Assembly: GCF_026151205.1 (NCBI RefSeq)
Contig: NC_087076.1
Coordinates: forward strand, 7,044,902-7,108,901
Direction: 5' to 3'
Length of the DNA stretch: 64,000 bases
Source: Bolinopsis microptera
Lineage: Eukaryota > Ctenophora > Tentaculata > Lobata > Bolinopsidae
Shown in pieces: positions 1 through 51,679 of this stretch (positions are counted from its first letter, which is position 1; every line of letters begins with the position of its first letter). The translations under genes and the position numbers were made by a program. The notes beneath the pieces are model-generated. The model was not told the DNA's origin. It saw only the letters and a program-made list of their open reading frames with translations, and searched no databases.

Positions 1-1570
1 GCGCTAATTCTTGCTAAAAGCATATGGTTCTTATTCTCAGCAAACAACAAAATGGCGAACCTTTTCTTTTTGCAGTACGGCCACGGTCCTTTCGGTCAGA
101 TTTCCTTGCAACATATTCGAAAAGCTCTCTTGTTATTTTCGCAACTCTTATGGGATCCAATACTATTTGCACCAGAATTTTATTATCAGACTTTAAGCTG
201 CAGGTTTCATGCTTATTTTTTAGCTACTAACTTTATTATCTACTTAAACCATGCTAAACTATAGTGAGGCCGGTGAGTACAAGTTCAGAGCCATAAGTTT
301 AAGTTTAAGATTTCATCCAGCATGTATAATTATTGTATATATACATACTGGATAAAATCTTAGATATACTACATCCGTAAAATAAGCTATTGTTTATAGC
401 TTGTACGTAAAATAAAAAGAATGCCTTCCTAGCAGTAACAGCAGTACAGAGGTCAAACTGAAGTTTAAGTTACATGTCTAATGGAAGAGGGCATTTCTCT
501 GCTATTTTTGTGATTTCAAAAATAAACGGCGCATTTGATTGCATTTGATTGAACTTAATTTCAATTAAAACATATGTACAGTCATTAACAGTCATATATG
601 AAGCTCAAATCGAATATGAAGCTATAAAATCAGACCCTTAATCGAATCGAATCGAGAGATGCTTATACAGTTTAAAATTTTGAAGTTAAAATGTCTATTT
701 TACTAGCAGTCAATATAATATTTGTTTCATACAACAAGACTTGCTGAATAGCAAGGTTGCGGCTGCTTTTTAATCATTCCATAGATGTAAGTTTTAATCA
801 ACGGTGAAAAATGTACAGCCTTTAAGTCCTCTTCATTTGTACCCCTCAAAACTGGTTAGCGTTTATGTAACATTTGTTTCTCGTAAACAATTTTATTACA
901 TCATCAGATAAGAAATATTTTTAAAACCATTACTCATAATATGTACTATGATTCGAATAAATTTATAACAAAAATACAGCAGATTTCCTTCTCAGTTAGA
1001 TATCAGCAATAAAGTTTAAGTTAAAATACGTTCCCTAATCCTTTCACAAGACCTTGCGAGTTATGATATTAAGAATAATTCAAGTTGATGCCGGACTTAT
1101 TAATATTCAAATAACTTATTAATATTAAAATAAAATGGGTAGGCATTTTTTGTCCTGTGAAATGTGACCTCGAAGGACGTATTTAAGATTTTTAATCCGT
1201 TGAGTATATTAAATTACGGTAGTTCGGGAGGTATCCACTTTAACTACATAAATTACCTCAGTATGTGCAAGCTTTTTAAATGTTAAGGAAAAGTGACCTT
1301 TATTCCCTTTATCAAGTGCAGTTATCCTGGATTATCATAACTGGCAACATGACGTACAATTATTATCCGTTTAATCGCTTATGTAATGGACCAAATCTAA
1401 TAAATCAAAAACGATGTTTAATATGTATAATCATGTAAGATGTATGATCCGTTGAAATGGAGTTGGTCCTCCCCAAATTGACGCCATGTCGTCTGCTTTT
1501 TTTATACTGTCGTGTGCTCACTCTTAAATGAGTTAGGCAAATACAGAATAAAGCGGCGAGACCGATTAAA
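1..1570. other. No gene seen (AT-rich intergenic)
   Basis: Only short open frames with no recognisable protein. No splice-consistent exons or structured RNA seen. It lies beyond the 3' end of the IQGAP gene. Confidence 0.5.
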
Positions 1571-1574
1571 ACTT

Positions 1575-1690
1575 TGAACTAATTACAACACTACAAATTT
1601 ATTATATTTATTGAGAATTATGTAATGTAACGTGATGGAAATATTTTAAATGGGCATATCCTGTCCAAACCCAGGATGTACCTACTACAT
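1575..1690 (+). repeat. Dispersed repeat DR-A, copy 1
   Basis: It carries the core ACTAATTACAACACTACAAA, then an AT-rich stretch, and ends near ATCCTGTCCAAACCCAGGAT. Related copies lie at about 19793-19867 (same orientation) and, reverse-complemented, at about 42675-42735 and 57560-57655. Four copies in 64 kb point to an interspersed element. I see no coding capacity or clear ends. Confidence 0.6.
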
Positions 1691-1929
1691 GAAGAATTCG
1701 TTTTAACTTTGTTTGAAAAGCATTAATATAATATAACGGCTCGTTGCCGATAAGCGCAGATAACTGATATATATACGTGATTGCAGTAAGATAAATTCGG
1801 ATTTCCGACAGATTTATTAAGTGTGGAAATGGCCGTTACATCTCAAAATGCGAATAAATATAAAACCTAACCTTACACGTCCTAGATACTGATTTTGAAG
1901 ATATTGATATGTATGGTTATCGTTTCGGT

Positions 1930-2071
1930 TTAGAGCAATGAGCCAAAAAATTCCTTGTGAACAACTTCAGCATATGCAAAACTGTCTGTGCTGGCTGTAC
2001 TTTTTGTGGGAGAGCTGTCTAAGAGCTCTTGCAGTCTTGCAGTTCTTTCATTGTTTCTTCCTCGTCAATAA
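1930..2071 (-). pseudogene. Possible degenerate coding fragment, unknown family
   Basis: Read on the minus strand, this gives about 45 open codons ending in TAA, with protein-like composition (for example ERTARLQELLDSS and FAYAEVVHKEFF). A second stretch just upstream in another frame (TTPYSKPKRDIIDLIDEEE) could join it by a frameshift. I do not recognise the family. An accessory protein of a DNA transposon is one idea. It may be chance. Confidence 0.2.
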
Positions 2072-2134
2072 GATCAATGATATCTCGTTTGGGTTTTGAG
2101 TACGGTGTGGTACTTCTTTCTCCAGTTCTAACAA

Positions 2135-2170
2135 GTTGAGGTTGAAGTTGAAGTTGAAGTTGAAGTTGAA
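2135..2170 (+). repeat. Hexanucleotide microsatellite (GTTGAA)n
   Basis: Six copies of GTTGAA/GTTGAG in a row. Confidence 0.9.
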
Positions 2171-2276
2171 CTTGTGCTTCTTAATCTTCTTATCCTGATT
2201 GAATTGAAATAATCATCGTTAGTTTATGATATATAAGCCAATTCTTTCCAAGAACGAAATGCTTGTTAACATACTA

Positions 2277-2318
2277 TTTTAATACTTTCAACACTACCAT
2301 ATAACAAATAGTTTGAGA
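2277..2318 (+). repeat. Dispersed repeat DR-B, copy 1
   Basis: TTAATACTTTCAACACTACC followed by ATAACAAATAGTTTGAG recurs with small changes at about 11308-11346. This suggests a short interspersed or relic element. Confidence 0.45.
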
Positions 2319-2319
2319 T

Positions 2320-3660
2320 CATGAATACGATCTTGCTACATTGAAACGTTGAGTAAATTCATTTCCTGATAAGAGCATTTTTCCTTGTCGCATCAAACGG
2401 GATCAATACAATTTTACACAAGAATACATTAACATACAGAGTTAAAGTGAGGTTGGGAAGGTAATAAATTTAAATTTCTCTGAAGGTTGGCGTCCACTTT
2501 AATTCAATGTTTTTAGAACTTACTAACCTTTATTACACAGCATATTTCCAAAACAATTAACTTCTAGGTAAATGCAACAAAACATTATGATCTGAGTATT
2601 AAATTACCTTTTCATCTTGAGCTTTGTCAGCTCAATCCGACCCTGGCATCTATTGACCTTCGTAAATCTCCATTTTCTCCAATAATAAATTGACATCAAG
2701 TCTTGAAAATTATTCGAGAAGAATCTCGAATAATTTAGTTGCAGCGTGCCACATGGCTATCTAAACTGCAAACCCTACCCATTGCTGAGCAAGGCCTTTA
2801 TCTTCTCCGACGAGCGGGATCATCAATCTGTATTAATCCCGATAACACTCGACCTCTGCCTGATCCAGAGGATGTCACCATTTTACCTTCACAGAGACAT
2901 CGAACGCTGTAAGAAAATGACGATCAGACCTCGTTATATAGAATCAGTACCTGAAAATATTTCATATGAGATTTAAACCGATTGCCTTCATTTTACGTTT
3001 GGTCAGAGTTATCCAAGAGAGGACAGTTGATATTAACATTGTCAAAAAATGATGTAAGGAAGTCAACCTTTCTTGTCCTTATTTTGAAGAACTATACCTC
3101 TATTAGATTTCAATATTCTTTTAGAAATAAGTGGTAGATTATTGTCCACTGTCCAGCACATCAAACCTCAAGTTTAACAATGCTACCTTAAAGTCACAAA
3201 AAAGTGACAGAATTACCATTTTGTGCCTCAACAATATAAATTTAATGCAGAAAACTGGTATGGGCTACTATATTTCTTGTATTAATCAATTCCAACAATA
3301 ATAAGGATATGGATGTGAACGAAAAATTATCAAACTTTCACAACAAATTATGTGGCGACATTAACAATGCATGCCCTATTTTGAAGATCACCATACCTCT
3401 ATTAGAATTCAATATAACTTTTTCATCATACAAATTTCGACAAACTGGTTATCTTCCAGCAAGGAGCAAACAGAGTTATAATATTTTTTGTGACAAAATT
3501 AACCTATTTTTACCATGTAATAAGATGTTTCAATTATGACACTGTAAACGTATAACCACCACATAATAATTTATGTGACTGGTGCGTGGTTGTATTAGTG
3601 TTAATTGATTAAGCATTAACAGGAGGACTGTAAACTAAATATTTATTTTCAAAATCTTTC
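2320..3660. other. No gene seen
   Basis: AT-rich. The longest open frames (76 codons, at 2746-2976 and 3309-3539) resemble no known protein and have no splice context. Confidence 0.5.
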
Positions 3661-3668
3661 TTTTTCTT

Positions 3669-4342
3669 TTTAGTAAATTATATTAATATTATAAATCAAA
3701 ACCTTATGATATTGTTATTATCTTAACAGTTACTGTTGCAAATTAAGATTTTAAATTTACATTCCTCGTATTCCTTGTATTCCTTGTATTCCAGTACGTA
3801 ATATAGGGTGTTTAAGCTGGTATTTCAATATTTGCTCAATTTTGGTTTTAAAATCTTCAGACTTTATGCTGTTGCATTTAAGAAAATATATGAGGAATGT
3901 TTAGGGCACCCTGACAAGGAATTCTGAGTAGTGCAGTAGGATTACTTGATGATCTGGAAGTACTGGGAATTACGATAATATCATACAGTCGCACAAATAA
4001 GTTTACTTTGTCACAAAACTCTTGATGATATCTGTGAAAATTGAGCAAATATTGAGCAAATATTGAAATACCAGCTTAAACACCCTTTATTACGTACTGG
4101 AATACAAGGAATACAAGGAATACAAGGAATACAAGGAATACAAGGAATACAAGGAATACAAGGAATACAAGGAATACAAGGAATACAAGGAATACAATGA
4201 ATACAAGGAATACAAGGAATACAAGGAATACAAGGAATGCAAGGAATACAAATTTAAAATTGTAAGTTACAGCAGTAACTGTTAAGATAATAACAATATC
4301 ATAAGATTTTGATTTATAATACATTAATATTATTTACTAAAA
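3669..4342. mobile_element. Foldback (long inverted repeat) element
   Basis: The left arm, about 3669-3843, is the reverse complement of the right arm, about 4036-4342. Both outer ends carry TTTTAGTAAAT. Both arms contain the segment around CTTATGATATTGTTATTATC and, at the inner end, TAAGCTGGTATTTCAATATT. The loop is about 190 bp. The right arm is longer because a 9-bp repeat has expanded within it. There is no coding capacity. Foldback or non-autonomous DNA transposon is the natural reading. I could not identify a target-site duplication. Confidence 0.7.
4100..4251 (+). repeat. 9-bp minisatellite (AATACAAGG)n
   Basis: About 17 near-perfect 9-bp units, with two single-base variants. It sits in the right arm of the foldback element. 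The matching place in the left arm, near 3766-3792, has only about three units. The minus-strand frame across it encodes a meaningless FLV repeat. Confidence 0.92.
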
Positions 4343-6480
4343 CATTATTTGCCTTACGGTATGATGAGTTATAGTTTTGTTCACTTTTACACATTTGCTC
4401 ACATCACTCACAGTCAGCCGCTCTGACATGGTTAACCACCTTCCTTGTGTTGTTGGTTAATCATATGAGCGGGATATAAATAGCTCATTTCATTTCATAT
4501 ATTGTCTTAAATACAACAGCAAAAAGTCTGAAGATTTTACCATGTTCTACGACACTCAATGTGATGATCCGTAAAATAAGATATGGACTAATAACTCAAC
4601 AATCTAAAGCATGTTGACTTTAAAACCATGCTCTACCCCACTTAATGTGATGATTTTGAACAATTTCATGTCCAAGATGAACATTTAGTATGAAATGTGT
4701 CAATTGCTACTCGCAAGAGCGTAAGAAGTTTTTGGGGTATTATAACTCAATAACCTGATGTCTGAGGATTTTTAAATAACACTCTACCCACTCAATGTGA
4801 TAATTTAGAACACTTCAATGCCCAAGTTTAGCTCCTTACTCCTTACTCTAATCAGAAACTGAGTTATTTTGATTGTAAGTGCTGTTATTGTTACTCGCGA
4901 GAGCTCAAAAGGGTGTGGTCATATGACAGTAGTAACTCATTAACCTGAAGTCTGAGGAGTTAATTACGCTCTACTAAATATGATCATTTAATGCCCAAAT
5001 TTAGCTCTTTTATACTCCAATCAGAAGCCGAGTTAATTTGATAAAAACTCAACAGCCTGATGCCCAAAATTAGTTCCTTACTCCAAACAGAAACCGAGTT
5101 ATATCAACACTGAGTTGAGAATCTCAACTCATTGTTTTAAAAACACTGAGTGGAGATTCTCACTTCGTCAACAATATCATTAAAATAATGATTGTCCCAC
5201 TCATAAGAGCGAAGAAAGATTATCAAAACAACAAATACATTGGAAATAATGTACTTACTTGACAGAGTCAAAGGAAGCAGTTCTCCCGATTCATTTGCTC
5301 ATTCTGATGTGCCAAAAACATTCATTATGAAAAGTAACGAAGTGAAAATTAATTAAAGTGAGAATTATAAATAAATTAGAATTATAATTAAATTTACACA
5401 GCAATACAATAAGAATAAAAATAATTTAAAGAAGCTTCAAACTGCTGTGCAGGACATTCAAGTCAGTCAAAAACTGTTAGAAGAATACCTTTCGAGTATA
5501 GGCTGGACATAAAATCAAAACATATAATATGTCATAAGCTATAAGTTAATGAATATGGTACAGTGAGATATAACATTAAACTTTGGGTATATGAAGGTAA
5601 CCATTAAATTTAAAATGATACGAAAATTACATAGATACCCACTTGGCACTTTTATATTTGTTGTCAGAATTATGTACAAAGAAGTATATAACCATAGAGT
5701 GAAAAATGGCAACCGGTCAGACGTAAACGGATAAAGTAGAGAGACATATGTCATACAGTTCTATACTTCTTTAATTAAATTAAAATGAGGTAGGCAGTCA
5801 TAGACTTGCGGCTTAGTTTGGTCAGTAAAACACAGGGGACCCTGCTACTTAACAAAAACTCCGAAACACAGAGTAAAATCAAAGATCAAGTGAATAGCAA
5901 TACTGCTAGAACATGCTATGTGCTGTACTTACTTACTTTACTTGCTTTTGAACGAATTCTTTGCAAAAATGATATTTGTGCCCAGCTTTAATTTAACCAA
6001 GCAGCTGAACTTTAAGATAGGTCATAAGCTGAGCGATAGATTTGAAAACTTAAGTGATTTGTAATTGCCAATTTACATTAGCAAGGCCCTATCATGTAAT
6101 TACAGTGTATAATCAAGCACAGAAAATATTCCACTTTAAACAGTTTGATAACATAAAAAGAAACTTCAAGTAGATAATTGCAATAAAATAGTGGACAACT
6201 CTTGGTTTCAAGCGTTTCAAACAAAACGTTTATGAAATCAACCAGAAATTAACAGTGAAGAAGCGAATAATGTGCGCATAGCGCTCGATTTCTATCGTCG
6301 ATTCGATTTTTTTCATGCGTATGACGAGTGCGCGGCGTAAAAATCGCAATCTTGATGAACGCTGAGCTAACATTGCTACACGGTGGATAAAAATTATTTA
6401 CATCTTGACTAAAACATTGATATATAATTTTGTACAATCGGAGAAAAAAAATTCTGTGCTCGCGCTTGGCGCTTATTACA
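4343..6480. other. No gene seen
   Basis: AT-rich sequence containing several degenerate, related copies (about 4540-5110) of a phrase like ACTCAATGTGATGAT with TAACTCAATAACCTGA. This suggests an old, diverged tandem or local repeat. No supported coding sequence. Confidence 0.45.
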
Positions 6481-6487
6481 CTAACTA

Positions 6488-6510
6488 CTACCCTGATCAT
6501 GCTATTATGA
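6488..6510 (+). repeat. 23-bp direct repeat bordering the truncated exon copy
   Basis: The 20-base core CCCTGATCATGCTATTATGA (6491-6510), preceded by CTA, recurs at 6729-6751 and, with one change, at 8509-8531. The first two copies bracket the truncated exon 22 copy A. Confidence 0.85.
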
Positions 6511-6514
6511 ATCA

Positions 6515-6727
6515 TAATACCACGTTAAATTTGTCGATATTGAAACCACTCAGTTTACCGGATACCTCGAACACACCCACTTGATCAGTTGATGAGAACT
6601 CTATCGTAACTGCTTTGAAGGAACTAGTTGGAACTTCCTCGATCTCCACTAGGACACCCTTCTCGTAAAGCTTGTGGGCACTGTATCGTGCAGTTTTCCG
6701 CCTGTCTCCCTTCTTGGACTTTTTCAT
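6515..6727 (-). pseudogene. IQGAP exon 22, duplicate copy A (truncated)
   Basis: The minus-strand frame MKKSKKGDRRKTARYSAHKL... matches the RasGAP C-terminal domain of the intact exon 22 (10083-10361). It lacks that exon's first 20 or so codons and ends at ...KFNVVL-stop, so FENLLQ and the splice donor are missing. One more difference is E for K in VEIEEVP. No terminal exon follows downstream. I call it a broken exon copy at the far edge of the tandem duplication. Confidence 0.8.
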
Positions 6728-6795
6728 GCTACCCTGATCATGCTATTATGATGAGCCGAAATCATTGTTATGATATCCGGCCAAGCACCTCCTAA

Positions 6796-7072
6796 GGGGC
6801 CATCTACTTAGGACGTCCGCCAAAATCGCAGATTTTCAGACCACCCCCCTCCCCCTGTCCGAATTTTCAAAACCACCCCCTCCCCCGGACGTCCGGATTT
6901 CCAGCTACTTTTAAGAGTACAAATAAAACCAATTCAAATTCATTGTCAAAGAGTTGAAATAAATGAGACTTTTTCGTTAATTCTGCCAAAATTTCCGGAC
7001 GCCCCCTCCCTCTGTCCGAAATTCCAAAACCACCCCCTACCCATTTGCCGGACGTCCTAAGTAGATGGCCCC
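6796..7072. mobile_element. MITE, GGGGCC-ended TIRs with TAA target duplication (copy 1)
   Basis: A perfect 24-bp terminal inverted repeat begins GGGGCCATCTACTTAGGACG. TAA lies immediately outside both ends (6793-6795 and 7073-7075). The interior has repeated CCCCCTCCCC and GTCCGAAATTCC phrases and no ORF. A 3-bp TWA duplication is typical of PIF/Harbinger-type elements, so a non-autonomous relative is likely. Confidence 0.8.
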
Positions 7073-7225
7073 TAAAATACTTACTATTATAGCCAGATAT
7101 TCGATCAATTCCTTAATTTTATCACAAACAGAGTGATATTGAGTGGAATTTGAATTAAAATATTGTCAAATTGTTATTATTCTAGAGGAAAAAAGAAAAT
7201 TGTGATTACGTAATCAACGACCAAA

Positions 7226-7245
7226 CCCCCCCCCCCCCCCCCCCC
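7226..7245 (+). repeat. Poly-C tract
   Basis: Twenty C in a row, followed at about 7270 by a second run. It lies between two copies of GATTACGTAAT (about 7204 and 7288). The arrangement is repeated in unit B at 9006-9025. Confidence 0.9.
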
Positions 7246-7929
7246 GTAATCAACCGTAAGCATTTGGAACCCCCCCCCCCCTCGGCGGATTACGTAATAT
7301 GTGAACGACCCTTTGTTGAGATTGATTCTGTCAATCATAAATTTAGATACTTTTTGAACTATAAGTTAGAAAAACAGTATATTTCATGGTAGAAAGTTAG
7401 AATTCCATTCTCCAGAATCACATTTATACCAATTGCTAGGAAAGTACGGCTTTTCGCCCTTATTAACTGAGTAAAAAAACAAAACATGTCACAAAATAGA
7501 AACATCGCCTTCACAGATTGGTAATTCAATCTCATTGAAAGTTCTATTAAATTACTATTAAACTATTGCTATTAGATTGAATTATTATTAAGATCTAAAT
7601 CAAAGGAAACTAACATCATTCATTCTAACACCAGTTGTTGTTCCGTGACCGCATTGTCGATCAAAATGTTCAGACGTTGAATGTTAAATGAGAAATAAAA
7701 TTGATTAATCTGTGACGCTATGAAACTCGCACATTATCGCACGTTTGTCAACAAACTCTATGCACCATGACTGATAGGCGACGTCTCTTGCATGCAGCTC
7801 AACATATCAAAACTCAAACTCGGATTGGGTCATACTATTGATGCCTCTCATGATGTTAAAACCGAGTTAAAGTTTGTGTTAGACTAAAAATCAAGTAGAT
7901 TTGAGAGACTCGCGTCTGCTCACGTCTGC

Positions 7930-8049
7930 TCACGTAGGCTCATGGTAGACTCCGTAGAACTTCTTGTTGAGAAAGGATATGAGAAGCTTCACGTTGAATA
8001 CCACCCCGGAGGCCTCGAACTTTAACGTGGACACTCTTTCGTATTGAAG
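7930..8049 (-). CDS. IQGAP alternative or relict terminal exon (T2)
   Basis: This is the duplicate of the IQGAP terminal exon. A TTTCTCCTAG acceptor precedes codons that read LQYERVSTLKFEASGVVFNV, then KLLISFLNKKFYGVYHEPT and TGA (39 residues). The intact terminal exon (9748-9855) reads LQYEGV...FED...VINVNLLIFLLNKKFYGVE. The frame is open and splice phase 0 is kept. The candidate partner is the exon 22 copy at 8280-8513, with a GTACGT donor. The six substitutions in the shared codons all change amino acids, and the tail differs. It could be an alternative C-terminus or a decaying copy. Nothing here shows that it is transcribed. Confidence 0.6.
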   Translation of the reverse strand, partial: LQYERVSTLKFEASGVVFNVKLLISFLNKKFYGVYHEPT

Positions 8050-8279
8050 CTAGGAGAAATGTCACATTTAGAAGGAATAGATTTATAAAATGTATGCAAG
8101 TTTCGGGCGCCCAATTTTACTCAATTTGAGCTCCGCCCCAACAGATTTAAAAAATGAACAACAGCCGGAAGAGATTAGTCTGCAATTGTCATAACTCCAT
8201 CTATAATATCATAAAGTATATGGAACTTAAATTGATGGAAAACTCTGGTACCTGTAGCAAGTTTTCGAAAACCACGTAC

Positions 8280-8513
8280 CTGTAGCAAGTTTTCGAAGAC
8301 CACGTTAAATTTGTCGATATTGAAACCACTCAGTTTACCGGATACCTCGAACACACCCACTTGATCAGTTGATGAGAACTCTATCGTAACTGCTTTGAAG
8401 GAACTAGTTGGAACTTTCTCGATCTCCACTAGGACACCCTTCTCGTAAAGCTTGTGGGCACTGTATCGTGCAGTTTTCCGCCTGTCTCCCTTCTTGGACT
8501 TTTTCATGCTACC
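8280..8513 (-). CDS. IQGAP exon 22, duplicate copy B
   Basis: 78 open codons match exon 22 from KKSKKGDRRKTARY to FENLLQ. A consensus donor CAG|GTACGT follows. The native acceptor and first codons are absent, but the fused upstream sequence supplies ATGATCAG|GGTAGCATG, an in-frame, phase-0 candidate acceptor. Exon 21, also phase 0, could in principle splice here, then to T2 at 8049. If the donor is not used, translation stops at 8175. The start depends on a weak acceptor with little pyrimidine tract, so it may not be used. Confidence 0.5.
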
Positions 8514-8575
8514 CTGATCATGCTATTACGATGAGCCGAAATCATTGTTATGATATCCGGCCAAGCACCTTCTAA

Positions 8576-8851
8576 GGGGCCATCTACTTAGGACGTCCGC
8601 CAAAATCGCAGATTTTCAGACCACCCCCCTCCCCCTGTCCGAATTTTCAAAACCCCCCTCCCCCGGACGTCCGGATTTCCAGCTACTTTTAAGAGTGCAA
8701 ATAAAACCAACTCAAATTCATTGTCAAAGAGTTGAAATAAATGAGACTTTTTCGTTAATTCTGCCAAAATTTCCGGACGCCCCCCTCCCTCTGTCCGAAA
8801 TTCCAAAACCACCCCCTACCCATTTGCCGGACGTCCTAAGTAGATGGCCCC
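8576..8851. mobile_element. MITE, GGGGCC-ended TIRs with TAA target duplication (copy 2, by duplication)
   Basis: Same element as 6796-7072, copied with the segment. TAA lies at 8573-8575 and 8852-8854. It is not an independent insertion. Confidence 0.8.
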
Positions 8852-9332
8852 TAAAATACTTACTATTATAGCCAGATATTCGATCAATTCCTAAATTTTA
8901 TCACTAACAGAGTGATATTGAGTGGAATTTGAATTAAAATATTGTCAAATTGTTATTATTCTAGAGGTAAAAAAGAAAATTGTGATTACGTAATCAACGA
9001 CCAAACCCCCCCCCCCCCCCCCCCCGTATATATAGTAATCAACCGACCGAAGCATTTGGAACCCCCCCCCCTCGGCTGATTACGTAATATGTGAACGACC
9101 CCTTATTGAGATTGATTCTGTCAATCATAATTGTAGATACTTTTTGAACTATAAGTTAGAAAAACAATATATTTCATGGTAGAAAGTTAGAATTCCATTC
9201 TCCAGAATCACATTTATACCAATTGCTAGGAAAGTACGGCTTTTCGCCCTTATTAACTGAGTAAAAAAACAAAACATGTCACAAAATAGAAACATCACCT
9301 TCACAGATTGGTAATTCAATCTCATCGAAAGT

Positions 9333-9338
9333 TTTATT
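9333..9338 (-). promoter_or_regulatory. Candidate polyA signal for IQGAP
   Basis: AATAAA on the minus strand about 410 bases after the T1 stop codon. It is only a hexamer match in AT-rich DNA. Confidence 0.25.
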
Positions 9339-9747
9339 AAATTACTATTAAACTATTGCTATTACAGTTTTACGTTCAACCATTCGCTGATAACAAAATT
9401 ATTATTAAGATCTAAATCAAAGGAAACTAACATCATTCATTCTAACACCAGTTGTTGTTCCGTGACCGCATTGTCGATCAAAATGTTCAGACGTTGAATG
9501 TTAAATGAGAAATAAAATTGATTAATCTGTGACGCTATGAAACTCGCACATTATCGCACGTTTGTCAACAAACTCTATGCACCATGACTGATAGCCGACG
9601 TCTCTTGCATGCAGCTCAACATATCAAAACTCAACTCGGATCGGGTCATACTATTGATGCCTCTCATGATGTTAAAACCGAGTTAAAGTTTGTGTTAGAC
9701 TAAAAATCAAGTAGATTTGAGAGACTCGCGTCTGCTCGTGTAGCGGG

Positions 9748-50250
<40,503 letters not shown>

Positions 50251-50514
50251 TTTTTATGAATAGGTACATTTCCTTTCAACCATGCCTGAAAACCATGCCA
50301 ATTGACAAAATTGTATCAAGAAATTAAAAGGTTTTTTAAGTTAATTTCAATTCGACTGATCATGAATTGACCAGCATATTTCATAAATATTCTTCATAAA
50401 TAAATACAGTCATGACTAACATACATCTGATTTCCCCAAATAACTATTGGGCAGTACCTGTGTACACACAGCCAGCCAGAAGTCCAGACCTTACACCATG
50501 TGAAGATGACAGTA

Positions 50515-51665
50515 TCCAAATCAAATCAAATCAAATCAAAATATAATGACACAAACATCATCACACATCATCAAAAATATATCTACTAAAGTTTTAAAAA
50601 TATCTTAAATCTATTGGCCTAAACAACCAAGATAAAATGAATCTAATTTACATACTTTCCACTACTATATAAGTTAATAAAGCGTTTCTTAGCAACATGA
50701 GGATGACACACAAGATATTCATTGTGCTTCTCTTTATTAGTAGCATAATTTAATCCCTCAATCTTTCCTAATACTTCGTCCGAAACATACCAAAAATGAA
50801 TATCATTTACGGATCCGTTTAAAATAGTCTCTTTTTTGAAAGCCTCTAATCTTATTTTAAAACTTAACACAGTCCCACAATTCTTGACATCCGAGGGGAG
50901 TTTGTTCCAATATGGTCTCACCCTCTCCGGAAGAAAAGAACTGTGGACTTTCTTCATTTTACTTCTACTTTTACTGCATCTACTGTTTGATACCACATTA
51001 AGACCAGATCTGCTCATACTGAACAAACCAGCTCCGTAATTGGCCAAACCACTTATCATTTTAAAAGATTCAATGAGGTCCCCACGTATTCACCGCTCTG
51101 CCAGCGTTGTCAAATTGAGGATTTTCAGTCGACGACTGTATGGAAGAGTACCCACCTTGTCAATCAGACGGGTAAACCGCCTCTGGACGCTCTCCAGCTC
51201 CAAGATGATCCCCCAACTTCCATGAGCCGCAACTGGAGTCCACAATTGAACACAATACTCTAAATGGGGTCTTATTAAAGCTTTGTAAATGGATATCATC
51301 ACAGATTTTTCCCTGATAATCAGATTTCTAACAATCCAACATATCATTCTGTTGGCTTTAGATATTGAAGCCTTAATCTGTTCATTCCAAAGCAGAGAGT
51401 TATGGGTTATAACTCCCAAGTCTTTTTCCTGTACAGATTCTGCCAATGTAACTCCATTAAGAGAATAACTTGATCTTGGGTTATCGTTAACATCTAAATG
51501 CATTACTGAACACTTAGTAGGATTAAACTTTAAAAGCCATTTACTCTCCCACATCTCTAGTTCGTTCAGATCATTAGCTATAGTTTCATGCTCGGAGGCA
51601 TTAGCTATAAGCTTAAGATCATCAGCAAATATTTTAACTTTACTTTTAATAATCCAAGAAGCCTA
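50515..51665 (-). mobile_element. LINE 3' fragment with one nonsense codon and a (TTTGA)n tail
   Basis: From about 51660 down: KVKIFADDLKLIANASEHET (the FADD catalytic box), then LLKFNPTKCSVMHLDV, LGVITHNSLLW and IYKALIRPHLEYCVQLWTPV. The same frame then meets a single TGA at 51087-51089, probably from CGA, and continues IRGDLIESFKMISGLANYGA to FINLYSSGKYVN (stop below 50643). The 3' end carries pentanucleotide AAATC repeats (about 50518-50540). Everything before the palm is missing. It lies just upstream of the IQGAP start, in the same direction. It cannot make a working product. Confidence 0.9.
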
Positions 51666-51679
51666 ACCACCGAAGGTAT

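Larger units (their letters stand above)
6521..8300. repeat. Tandem segmental duplication, unit A (~1.78 kb)
   Basis: 6521-8300 aligns along its length with 8301-10103 (unit B, about 1.80 kb), and the first ~200 bases match a partial third copy at 10104-10306. Read on the minus strand, each unit holds an IQGAP terminal exon, a spacer with a MITE and a poly-C tract, and a 5'-truncated exon 22. By eye the copies differ by scattered substitutions and small indels. Because both units carry the MITE at the same place, it inserted before the duplication. Confidence 0.92.

Noticed and set aside
4076-4324. Open frame encoding an FLV-repeat hydrophobic protein
   Set aside because: It is the translation of a 9-bp minisatellite inside a foldback element.
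6249-6515. 88-codon minus-strand frame next to exon copy A
   Set aside because: No IQGAP similarity, so it does not provide a terminal exon for copy A.
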